A stretch of 64,000 bases of DNA, taken from contig CAZSRX010000012.1 of assembly GCA_964609675.1 (NCBI GenBank), forward strand, positions 1 to 64,000. Direction: 5' to 3'. The position numbers and the translations under genes are program-made. How positions within the stretch are numbered: the stretch's first letter is position 1; each line of letters opens with the position of its first letter. Origin of the DNA: CAZSRX01 sp964609675 [NCBI: uncultured Bacteroidota bacterium]. Its GTDB lineage: Bacteria > CLD3 > SB21. Shown here in pieces: positions 45,878-55,997 of the stretch. Under the pieces are notes generated by a model that was not told the DNA's origin, ran no database searches, and was given only the letters and a program-made list of their open reading frames with translations.

Positions 45878-46081
45878 GTTCAAAATCAACTATCGATTAT
45901 TCATTATGAAACAAAAAATTCTGCCCCGATACAATTTTAATAAATTTGCAGAAAAATGATTTGTGGGGCTATAATCTAAAGCTATAAATATCAAGTATTT
46001 GATTGTCTTATTTTTCGATGAATAAATTTAATGAAAATAGGCACTAAATTTGCAGACATTTTCTTACAAAAGGGCAATAGG

Positions 46082-46321
46082 ATGACGGATATGAGCATAA
46101 ATACTAAAGAGCCTGAAGTTCAAAATGTTTATGAAGAAAAATCCAAAGGCGTATACCGTTTAGTCGGGATTATATTGCTGGTTATTAATGTTGTCATAAT
46201 CGTTCTAATGTATCATTATCCCGCCTTGTTAAACGGATGGACGGGTTACATTATCCCCATCGTTCTTTTTCTCTTTTTACTGATAGCCTTTTATCTCTTT
46301 ATTTTCAGTCTGAAAACCTGA
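46082..46321 (+). CDS. Small two-helix membrane protein
   Basis: 79 residues from the ATG at 46082. A charged N-terminal 25 residues (MTDMSINTKEPEVQNVYEE) is followed by two hydrophobic helices, LVGIILLVINVVIIVLMYHY and IIPIVLFLFLLIAFYLFIF. AAGGG lies upstream. No known family. The next gene, a chemoreceptor, starts 114 bp later in the same direction, so it might be an accessory protein. Function unknown. Confidence 0.55.
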   Translation: MTDMSINTKEPEVQNVYEEKSKGVYRLVGIILLVINVVIIVLMYHYPALLNGWTGYIIPIVLFLFLLIAFYLFIFSLKT

Positions 46322-46435
46322 CCAGTACACGTTTATTGCAAATTAAACAGCCTGCATCGTGGGGGCTGATAATTACCTTGAAAAGCATAAATTTTTTGTT
46401 TAATTTTAGCCGGTCTAATTTTAGAACGGGGATTA

Positions 46436-48190
46436 ATGAATTTTTTCGGGCACATATCGGACTGGCCGAACCGATGGTCGCAAAGATCAGCCGGTCAGTA
46501 TTATAAGGGATTTTTTCTTATAATTCGGCTGAGTTATGTAATCGGATGCGTAATCGCACTGACACTGATAAAATCGGTATATTTCGATTGGAATACCGAA
46601 GAAGCCCGTCTATTCTCTGCGCTGGTAATCGCCGGATTTATCGTACCGATGCTGTTTAGTTTTTTCTGGAAGGAACGTCTTTTATCTTCTGTTTACAGGT
46701 CACTGCGCCGCGCGGATAACACGGAACAGAAAACCGAAACCGGACGGCTTATGGAAATGCTGTTCCGATTTTCAGGCCGGATGGCTGTCCGTGAGAGTCT
46801 CACAGGTGCCGGATTCGTTATAGCTACCATTCTGATAATGACATTAACAACGTCCGTTTCCGAAGCGGTCTATACCGTCGGGATGATTTATATCATCCTC
46901 ACAGGCTGGGGCGTGGTGATTATGCTGAATGTTATTTTTTATGATTTATATACCATGCCTCTGCTGGCAATAATAAAAAGGGAATATCCTGATTCCCGGC
47001 TGAAAGAATACCGGTTTGCTGAAATAAAGTATTTATATTTTTTCATTCTATCCGGAATGACTGTGCTGTGCTATGATCTTTATATGCGTACGGCCTATTC
47101 CACCGGGCTAGACGTTCCGGCCGTGTCTTCGGCGGTGGTGCCTGCTTTGGCCTGGTCTGTCATATTCGCATTTATGATACTACGTTCCTGGCTTTCCGGA
47201 CGGCATTTCTACGAAGTGGTCAACCTTATGGCCGATGGGGAGCGCCCTGCAGAACTGCCGCCCGGCCTTGCAGAATATTTCATGATATGGGACGCGATGG
47301 AAGCGGTGGTGAGCCAGTTCGAAAAAATTCTGCGGCACATACAGAATAACAGCAGTGAGCTCGAAGCGGCCGCCCGTGTGGTCGGCGAGACCGCTGCGGC
47401 GCAAAACATGGCGCTCGTGCGTCAGTCCACTTCGGTTACGCAAACGTCGTCCACGCTGCAGGAACTGGTGCAGGCCTCTCAACAGGTTGCGGAAAGCGCG
47501 ACGGCGGTGGTTTCATTCGCCGAGGATACCGAAAAGCAGGCCGAAGAAGGGCTTGCCATTATGCAGGAAAGCGTGCAGAAAGTCCAGTTGGTCCGCAGCG
47601 GCAACGAAGCCAGCCTGTCCGATGTCATCACGCTTAGCGAGGCGATTATTGAGATAGAAAGCGTGCTCAATTTCATTATCAGCATTGCCGATGAGACCAA
47701 TCTTATAGCGCTGAACGCCGGCATTGAGGCCAGCTCGGCGGGTGAATCCGGTAAGCGTTTCAAGGTGGTTGCCAACGAAGTACGCAATCTCTCCACGCGG
47801 GTTACCAAATCCATCCGGCGTATAAAATCCATCACCCGTAACATCCAGGATGCTTCCACGCGCATGGTCGAAACCGTAGAAAACAATCAGGAACGCATCG
47901 GGCAGAGTGTCCAATGGTCGCTGAATACGTACCAGTACCTGAAGGACATCCTCGATCTGGCGCGTAAATCCGCTGACGCGGCCAAGCAGATTTATGTAGC
48001 CATCCAGCAGCAAAAAATCGCTAATCAGCAGATATCCCTTTCCTTTAACGATATCGCGCAGGACATTCAGCAACTGGCGCAAGCCAGCGACCGCTACGAC
48101 CAGTATGTGCAGGCATTGCGTAAATTTTCCGCCAATATTGAAGAAACCATTGACAGCCTGCATCTTCAAACCGACGCTAATACATTATGA
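46436..48190 (+). CDS. Chemoreceptor with a multi-TM N-terminal sensor region
   Basis: 584 residues. Residues 25-265 contain about six hydrophobic helices in place of a periplasmic ligand domain (for example FSALVIAGFIVPMLFSFFW, FVIATILIMTLTTSVSEAV, YFFILSGMTVLCYDLYM). The cytoplasmic part is a signalling coiled coil; the tip is ADETNLIALNAGIEASSAGE followed by GKRFKVVANEVR, so the trimer-contact Arg is Ser and the Gly is Arg. The stop overlaps the MurE-like start (ATGA), so the two are translationally coupled. The signal may be a membrane property or lipid-soluble ligand, which is an inference. Confidence 0.85.
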   Translation: MNFFGHISDWPNRWSQRSAGQYYKGFFLIIRLSYVIGCVIALTLIKSVYFDWNTEEARLFSALVIAGFIVPMLFSFFWKERLLSSVYRSLRRADNTEQKTETGRLMEMLFRFSGRMAVRESLTGAGFVIATILIMTLTTSVSEAVYTVGMIYIILTGWGVVIMLNVIFYDLYTMPLLAIIKREYPDSRLKEYRFAEIKYLYFFILSGMTVLCYDLYMRTAYSTGLDVPAVSSAVVPALAWSVIFAFMILRSWLSGRHFYEVVNLMADGERPAELPPGLAEYFMIWDAMEAVVSQFEKILRHIQNNSSELEAAARVVGETAAAQNMALVRQSTSVTQTSSTLQELVQASQQVAESATAVVSFAEDTEKQAEEGLAIMQESVQKVQLVRSGNEASLSDVITLSEAIIEIESVLNFIISIADETNLIALNAGIEASSAGESGKRFKVVANEVRNLSTRVTKSIRRIKSITRNIQDASTRMVETVENNQERIGQSVQWSLNTYQYLKDILDLARKSADAAKQIYVAIQQQKIANQQISLSFNDIAQDIQQLAQASDRYDQYVQALRKFSANIEETIDSLHLQTDANTL

Positions 48191-49695
48191 CAGAGCGTTT
48201 AAGCAACCTGCTTCCCCTGTTAAAAGGCATTAAACGATTAATCGGCAGCGACACGGCGGTGATCAGCGGATTCTCTTCCGATTCACGAACCGTTAAAGAC
48301 GGCGACGTGTTTTTTGCCCTTACCGGCGCCACCCAGGACGGTCGCCGCTTCATACCGATGGCGCTTGCACGCGGCGCTACGGTGATCGTATCGGCCGAGG
48401 GATATATTGACACGGCGGCTTCGGTGCCCGCCGGATGTGCGTTCATCGAAACCGAGGATGTGCCGGCGCTCATGGCTGAGATGGCGTCGGTATATTACCG
48501 GACTTCCGAAAAACCTATCCAATTAATTGGCGTTACAGGAACGAACGGAAAAACAACCACGGCGCACATCATCAATGAATTATGGAAACGAATGGGACGG
48601 CTTACGGTTTTTATCGGCACCACCGGAATCGAGATTGCCGGACGGCGGTATCCTACCGATTATACAACGCCGCCGTCCTTTGAAATTCACCGGATACTGC
48701 ATGAGGCCTGGGAGCGCGGCGTGCGGCACGCGGTGATGGAAGTATCTTCCCATGCGCTTAAGCTGAAGCGTGTAGACGGGTTGCGCTATCAGGCGGCGGT
48801 TTTTACCAACCTGACGCATGAACACGGCGAAATCCATCCCACGATGGAAGATTATTACCAGACAAAAAAGCGTCTGTTTTCGATGTTAGAACCACAAGCT
48901 GTCGCTGTTATCAACGCCGATGACGATTACGGGCGAAGACTGCTCCATGAACTGCGGCCTGCCGTTTCGTGTTTTGATTACGGGGAGCAGGCGACGGATG
49001 CAAAAATTTTAAACGTAGCGCCGTCACCGGATTATTCGTCTCAGACGGTTGCTGTTTCCATGGATGGTACGGCGCTTCAATTTCAATCAGCTATTCCCGG
49101 CGTCTATAACGCGATGAACGCGCTGGGCGCTCTTCTGACCTTGCACCGGCTCTGTTATCCTTTGGAGACACTGCTGAAACAAATGCCGACGGTGCCGCCG
49201 CCGCCGGGCCGAATGGAACGATACGAAGCGGGGCATTTTCAGGTGATTATTGATTTTGCGCACACCCCGGACGGTCTGGAGAAATTATTATCGGCCGTCG
49301 CATTGTGGAAGAAAGAAACCGGGAAAAAAATCATAACCGTGTTCGGCTGTCCGGGTGACCGGGATCGCACCAAGCGTCCGTTGATGGGACGTATTGCTTC
49401 CGCGTATTCGGAATTAACCATTGCCACCACCGACGACGTCCATCATGAACCCGCCGAACAAATTATTGCCGATATTATGGAAGGAACCGACCGGTTACGC
49501 ACGTTATCCGTTATCGACCGGCGTGAAGGCATTCAAAAAGCATTGCGGCTGGCCCAGCCCGGTGATTTTGTTGTGATTGCCGGACGCGGCCATGAAAAAT
49601 ATCAATATGTAGGCGATGAAAAAGTTCCGTTTCTGGATTCGCAAGTAGCGCAAGAAGAAGCCGAAAAGCTGGGAATATCTTTTAGACGAATATAA
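48187..49695 (+). CDS. murE: MurE-like UDP-MurNAc-peptide ligase
   Basis: 502 residues, full Mur-ligase length. Residues 115-125 are the ATP loop GVTGTNGKTTT; LTHEHGEIHPTMEDYYQTKKRLF holds the lysine that is carbamylated in Mur ligases; DFAHTPDGLEKLL and FGCPGDRDRTKRP are also canonical. Canonical MurE enzymes add meso-diaminopimelate or L-lysine to UDP-MurNAc-Ala-Glu. The motif that selects the amino acid is D416-D-V-H-H-E, where the diaminopimelate-type DNPRxE is expected. The gene lies outside a division/wall cluster and overlaps a chemoreceptor. It may be the sole MurE or a paralogue. Confidence 0.82.
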   Translation: MTERLSNLLPLLKGIKRLIGSDTAVISGFSSDSRTVKDGDVFFALTGATQDGRRFIPMALARGATVIVSAEGYIDTAASVPAGCAFIETEDVPALMAEMASVYYRTSEKPIQLIGVTGTNGKTTTAHIINELWKRMGRLTVFIGTTGIEIAGRRYPTDYTTPPSFEIHRILHEAWERGVRHAVMEVSSHALKLKRVDGLRYQAAVFTNLTHEHGEIHPTMEDYYQTKKRLFSMLEPQAVAVINADDDYGRRLLHELRPAVSCFDYGEQATDAKILNVAPSPDYSSQTVAVSMDGTALQFQSAIPGVYNAMNALGALLTLHRLCYPLETLLKQMPTVPPPPGRMERYEAGHFQVIIDFAHTPDGLEKLLSAVALWKKETGKKIITVFGCPGDRDRTKRPLMGRIASAYSELTIATTDDVHHEPAEQIIADIMEGTDRLRTLSVIDRREGIQKALRLAQPGDFVVIAGRGHEKYQYVGDEKVPFLDSQVAQEEAEKLGISFRRI

Positions 49696-49718
49696 AAAAG
49701 TCCCGTGGAAACGGGACT
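49693..49718 (-). terminator. Rho-independent terminator of rpsT
   Basis: Stem AGTCCCGT / ACGGGACT (49699-49706 with 49711-49718) with loop GGAA. On the minus strand it is followed by six T (A-run at 49694-49699 on the plus strand), so it terminates rpsT. It touches the murE stop and may also end that transcript less efficiently. Confidence 0.85.
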
Positions 49719-49775
49719 GAAGCATACTTTTTATCGGACAAAAATATTAGAATTTATTATTCCTGACTGAATCAA

Positions 49776-50030
49776 TCAGTTCATCGCTTTGACTTTTAAG
49801 GCGACGGTCGATTTAAGATTAGCGCCCTTATTTTTATGCAATACGCCTTTCGTCACCATTTTATCGACCAGTGCATGTAACTCTTTCAATTTACCCTGAG
49901 CGTCGGCTTTTACTTTAATTTTTTCTATTTCCTTAACCGTATTGCGAAGCTCTTTTTTATAATTACGGTTTTTGGTATTATCCCGCTCGTTGCGGCGTAC
50001 ACGTTCTTCAGCAGATTTGTGATTTGGCAT
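49776..50030 (-). CDS. rpsT: 30S ribosomal protein S20
   Basis: 84 residues, the normal S20 size. MPNHKSAEERVRRNERDN at the N-terminus, KKELRNTVKEIEKIK in the middle and HKNKGANLKSTVALKVKA at the C-terminus are the S20 pattern of basic helices that bind 16S rRNA. GGGAGA precedes the ATG. The gene is a single transcription unit with a strong terminator at 49693. Confidence 0.96.
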   Translation of the reverse strand: MPNHKSAEERVRRNERDNTKNRNYKKELRNTVKEIEKIKVKADAQGKLKELHALVDKMVTKGVLHKNKGANLKSTVALKVKAMN

Positions 50031-50756
50031 CAGGTTCTCCCGGTTAAATCCTATATTTTTATAATACTATTATTATATCCCTAATTTCATTTCAAGGCGG
50101 TAGTATATATAAAAAAAAAATGATTGTCAATCATAAAATGGCGCAACGTCTGGGCCCAAAAATAAAAAAAGTTCCAAAAACCAATGGTATTCCGTCGTGG
50201 CCAATAATCCTTAGAACAAACATAGAATACGAACCGGATTTATTTTTCAAAAAATTGTTTTGGGAAAATATTAGGATTATTCAGAGATCATCTGCGCTAT
50301 CCATAGTACGGCCGCGGCTCACAGTTATCAGACAAACCGTGGTATTCCTCCATAAAAGCAGGGATAGGCCACATTGGATCACAATTCCGTGTCAACGACC
50401 GGATACTTTTTTGATAATTATGATTGAAGTCTGATTCATGAGATTATTTTATGGTAGTGATGTTATGATCGCTTCGAGGTGTTTCTTTGTGTGCCGATTT
50501 AGTATTCGGGAACCTGTGATGGATATAATCATAAACCATAGTTTTTGTTCTTACGAAAATCGTTATGGCATGATGATGGGAGTCCATGGATTGTTCACTC
50601 GGCCATTGCTCAGAGTGAAGCGGAAAGTCATATCGGATGAGCAAATCGGAGGTACGGTTTTGGATAAATCGGTTTTACATTCCGGCAGGGGCCATGAGAG
50701 TCCTATCAGGGACAAAAGAGCTTTCGCCCGGCAATCCGGTTTGATCGTTCTCTCTG
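50031..50756. other. 726-bp region without a supported gene
   Basis: It holds the rpsT promoter on its left side. Two plus-strand frames (50120-50434 and 50438-50776) lack ribosome-binding sites, domain patterns and the codon bias of neighbours; the second runs into the gene at 50757 on the other strand. The piece 50683-50740 is G+C-richer and can fold locally, but no known RNA was recognised. Confidence 0.4.
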
Positions 50757-51074
50757 TTATCGGCCGTATTTGTTAATACAGTATCCGAGAAGGCTTCCCA
50801 GAAGGGCTGTCAAAATGGTAATAGGTATCATCGCCATGGGATCTTTCGATGCGATGAGAAACCCGGATGGGATGAATACGAGGAAGGGGATCAGGATTCC
50901 CTTCAGGATAGCGTTCATGTTCAGATGAGTCGTTGCAATCAGAAAGCCGGATATTACCCATAAAGAAAAGGCGGAGAGATGAGCGTCCCAGGTCAGGTTT
51001 TGCAGGATCATCGGAACGACATCGATGATGCCGGCGGCGGCTCCCGCCAGGATGCCGAGGCGTTGCTTACGCAT
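50757..51074 (-). CDS. Small inner-membrane protein
   Basis: 105 residues from the ATG at 51074, which shares one base with the meaB stop (TGATG); an upstream TTG would add one residue. Three hydrophobic helices: LAGAAAGIIDVVPMIL, ILKGILIPFLVFIPSGFLIA and MIPITILTALLGSLLGY. No catalytic motif. Its overlap with meaB ties it to the methylmalonyl-CoA operon, but no functional link is known. Confidence 0.65.
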   Translation of the reverse strand: MRKQRLGILAGAAAGIIDVVPMILQNLTWDAHLSAFSLWVISGFLIATTHLNMNAILKGILIPFLVFIPSGFLIASKDPMAMIPITILTALLGSLLGYCINKYGR

Positions 51075-52222
51075 CAAAGATGACCTTTGTTAAAAGTTTC
51101 GAGCAGTTGGTCTGCGGCATCGGTGGGCAGGATTTGCCCGGCGGCTACCAGGGGTCTTAAGGTGGCGAGCAGGGAGGCGATATGAGGATGATTGTAAAAA
51201 TTTTCTTTCAGGCGGTCTTCCACCATCGTGAGCATCCAGTCCAGAGATTGCTGCCGTCGCCGTTCCGCAAAGGTGTTCGTGCGGGATACGGTTTGCTTGA
51301 AATTCATCAGGGTATTCCAGATTGTATCGATGCCATCGCCGGTGAGCGCGGAGCAAGTAAATACCGGCGTCTGCCATCCGGGCGTGGCGGGCTGAATATA
51401 GTGCAGGGCATTTTCATATTCCGCTTTGGCCCGGTTCGCGCGAGGAATATTGTCGCCGTCTGCTTTATTGACTGCCAAAGCATCCGCGATTTCCATAACG
51501 CCTTTCTTGATGCCCTGTAGTTCATCGCCGGCGCCGGGAATCATGACCAGCAGAAAAAAATCCACCATCGAGCGGACCGTGATCTCGCTTTGACCCACCC
51601 CAACGGTTTCGATCAGGATAATATCGTATCCGGCAGCTTCACATACAAGTATGGTTTCGCGGCTTTTGCGCGCCACGCCTCCCAGCGTACCGCCCGAGGG
51701 CGATGGACGAATGAAGGCGTTTGGCTCGCGGGATAGTTTTTCCATACGCGTTTTATCGCCGAGAATACTCCCTTTGGTTACCGAACTGCTGGGATCCACG
51801 GCCAGCACGGCGACTTTATGACCGTGTTTAATCAGGTAACATCCAAGCGTCTCGATGAGCGTGCTTTTTCCGGCGCCCGGCACACCGGATATTCCGACAC
51901 GCAGGGAATGGCCGGAATGCGGGAGCAACGCCTGCAATACCCGCTGAGCCTGTTCGCGATGTTTTCGCGAATGGCTTTCAATCAGCGTGATCGTCCGGCC
52001 CAGCATGGTGCGGTCGCCGCTCCGTACGCCGGCTATATAATCCTCGTCTCTGAGCGAAGCGGATTTCTTTCGGGCTGACGCGTGAGCCGATTTGACTTGT
52101 CCGGCCGGCAGACCGTCATGGCCGCCCTCGACGCCCTTGACCACCTTCGTGGCAAATTCCTCGCCGGCGTCTTCCGGAACCCAATCGGGCTTATAGGCAG
52201 GAGTGTCGTTTTTGTTATTCAT
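51074..52222 (-). CDS. meaB: MeaB/ArgK-type GTPase, methylmalonyl-CoA mutase chaperone
   Basis: 382 residues. The G-domain starts with GISGVPGAGKSTLIETLG near residue 124, followed by AVLAVDPSSSVTKGSILGDKTRM, LIETVGVGQSEI and VNKADGDN. MeaB protects methylmalonyl-CoA mutase and gates cobalamin loading using GTP. An N-terminal extension of about 75 residues (PDWVPEDAGEEFATKVVKG) resembles Bacteroidota/Chlorobi-type MeaB. Four minus-strand genes upstream in the same direction include both mutase subunits, which fits. Confidence 0.94.
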   Translation of the reverse strand: MNNKNDTPAYKPDWVPEDAGEEFATKVVKGVEGGHDGLPAGQVKSAHASARKKSASLRDEDYIAGVRSGDRTMLGRTITLIESHSRKHREQAQRVLQALLPHSGHSLRVGISGVPGAGKSTLIETLGCYLIKHGHKVAVLAVDPSSSVTKGSILGDKTRMEKLSREPNAFIRPSPSGGTLGGVARKSRETILVCEAAGYDIILIETVGVGQSEITVRSMVDFFLLVMIPGAGDELQGIKKGVMEIADALAVNKADGDNIPRANRAKAEYENALHYIQPATPGWQTPVFTCSALTGDGIDTIWNTLMNFKQTVSRTNTFAERRRQQSLDWMLTMVEDRLKENFYNHPHIASLLATLRPLVAAGQILPTDAADQLLETFNKGHL

Positions 52223-52234
52223 TCATGGAACCGG

Positions 52235-53113
52235 TTAGAGCCAATGGACATAGGTCCGTGGCCGGATAATCGCTCGTTTGAACTTGTACTTTGGATATCC
52301 CAGAATCAAAGCAGTCGTGACTTCATGGTCGGCCGGTATTTCGAACATCGCCCGCAACCGTTTATGGTTATTGATGGCCGGCGGTATCAATCCGTTTACC
52401 GTTGCACCCAGTTCCAGCGCATGCGCCGTAAGGAAAGCGTACGTCAGGGCGATGTGGCTGTCGATAACATGCTCTTCGGCTCCGCGGTGCGCGTGGAACA
52501 GCAGTAAAGCCGGCGCGTTGCGGGCAATATCGTCATGATCTGCCGCCCGGATGTACATACCGGAACGGGTATGCGGAATGATAAAATTCCGCACAGTGTT
52601 GTACGTCTCGGCCGGCATCATCCATTTTAAAAAAACGCGCCAAAGCGGGTTGGAAAATAAAACCGTCAGTTTCCGATACGTTTCAGCCATATAGGGAACG
52701 GCGGCATGTATCTTTTCCCTGTCGGCTATAACCGTCACATGTACATGGCGGGGATTAACACCGAACGGCGCTAAAGCCAGTGCATCAATAATTTTTTGTA
52801 TGACTTCTTTTTCGACCGGCTGGTCCTTAAAAAATCTGACCGAACGTCGGTGGCGCAGAAAGTTTATGATGGAATTATAATCCTCGCGATGATCCGATAA
52901 CTCTGCAAAGTCTTTATCATAAGATAAATTTCCAGCGGTGATGGCCCCGGCGTCACATACGGCCATACAGTGTCCGCATTCCATGCAGAGCGGTACACGT
53001 TCCGCGATAAAACCAACCGTACCATCCGGGTTTTTTCCGATAATACCGCAAGGACAAATAGTTTCGCAAACCCGGCATTGCGTACAGGCAGAATAATTAA
53101 TCGTAAAACTCAT
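52235..53113 (-). CDS. Ferredoxin-nitroreductase fusion protein
   Basis: 292 residues. Residues 5-60 form a 2x[4Fe-4S] ferredoxin domain with both Cys sets, CTQCRVCETICPCG and CMECGHCMAVCDAG. Residues 85-285 are a flavin nitroreductase domain (RRSVRFFKDQPVEKEVIQKI, then ALTYAFLTAHALELGATVNG). Such fusions are FMN enzymes that use a ferredoxin-linked electron donor; the substrate is unknown. The gene is 12 bp upstream of meaB and downstream of mutB and an unknown gene, which is unusual for nitroreductases. Confidence 0.9.
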   Translation of the reverse strand: MSFTINYSACTQCRVCETICPCGIIGKNPDGTVGFIAERVPLCMECGHCMAVCDAGAITAGNLSYDKDFAELSDHREDYNSIINFLRHRRSVRFFKDQPVEKEVIQKIIDALALAPFGVNPRHVHVTVIADREKIHAAVPYMAETYRKLTVLFSNPLWRVFLKWMMPAETYNTVRNFIIPHTRSGMYIRAADHDDIARNAPALLLFHAHRGAEEHVIDSHIALTYAFLTAHALELGATVNGLIPPAINNHKRLRAMFEIPADHEVTTALILGYPKYKFKRAIIRPRTYVHWL

Positions 53114-53192
53114 GGCAGCTTATAAGTTTTAATGAAACGGACCAAAATGGATATTAAACAATCCGTCCGGGATAGTAATTATAACGTTGCTG

Positions 53193-53696
53193 TTATTGAA
53201 CTTGAAAATCATAGCCACCTTCGGCATTTAGATTATCAATATAGGCGAATGACAGAGTACCGATACTATAATTAGTAAAATAATAAAGGTCGCTGTTGCT
53301 TTCAGTCAGGTGGGCCGCAGCATTGCTAGTTTGAATAGCCAGGGGGTAACTTTTTAATTCGGAAGGCCAATCAACTTTCAGATTCGCTGCTTTAAACGGC
53401 GGGGTTCCTGAAGTGTCCATAAACGATAATCGTACGGTGTCCGGTTTCACCGCCGTCTGATAATTGACCGTCTGCCAGTATGTGCCGCGGATGGCGGTTT
53501 GTATGTATGCATCTAAAACCGCGGGTTCATCCTTACCGTCACGATCCGATGATCCCAAGAAGGATAAGGTATCAGAAGGCGTTACAGGATTAAAAGGTTT
53601 AGCCACCTCATATTGCGGGGTATAATATGCGCTCATTGGATAGGCCCGTGCTTCATTGAGTGCTTCTGATTGGGTACGGGTTATAAAAGCCTCCAT
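53193..53696 (-). CDS. Hypothetical beta-rich protein, start uncertain or 5'-truncated
   Basis: 167 residues from the ATG at 53696, which has no ribosome-binding site and no signal peptide. The frame stays open for about 20 codons upstream to a TGA but offers no ATG or GTG there, so the gene may be a 3' remnant. The sequence is Thr/Ser/Tyr-rich and beta-like (VRLSFMDTSGTPPFKAANLKV, LYYFTNYSIGTLSFAYI) with no known motif. It lies between mutB and the nitroreductase gene on the same strand, 79 bp from the latter. Confidence 0.45.
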   Translation of the reverse strand: MEAFITRTQSEALNEARAYPMSAYYTPQYEVAKPFNPVTPSDTLSFLGSSDRDGKDEPAVLDAYIQTAIRGTYWQTVNYQTAVKPDTVRLSFMDTSGTPPFKAANLKVDWPSELKSYPLAIQTSNAAAHLTESNSDLYYFTNYSIGTLSFAYIDNLNAEGGYDFQVQ

Positions 53697-53816
53697 GCAG
53701 GCGATTTTGTAATTAAGTTTTCCATAAAAGGCGCCAAAAATAAAATGATCTTTTCATTACACGTAAAGGTATTGTCACCGGGTTACAATCTTTAATTTCG
53801 CAAAGGCAATTTCTTT

Positions 53817-55997
<2,181 letters not shown>

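Noticed and set aside
50120-50434. Open frame of 104 codons on the plus strand
   Set aside because: No ribosome-binding site, no domain pattern and unlike codon use of neighbours; most likely chance.
50683-50740. Possible riboswitch-like G+C-rich fold
   Set aside because: No consensus core of any riboswitch I know, and no suitable gene directly downstream on the plus strand.
50438-50776. Open frame of 112 codons on the plus strand
   Set aside because: No conserved pattern, ends inside the coding region of the minus-strand gene at 50757; most likely chance.
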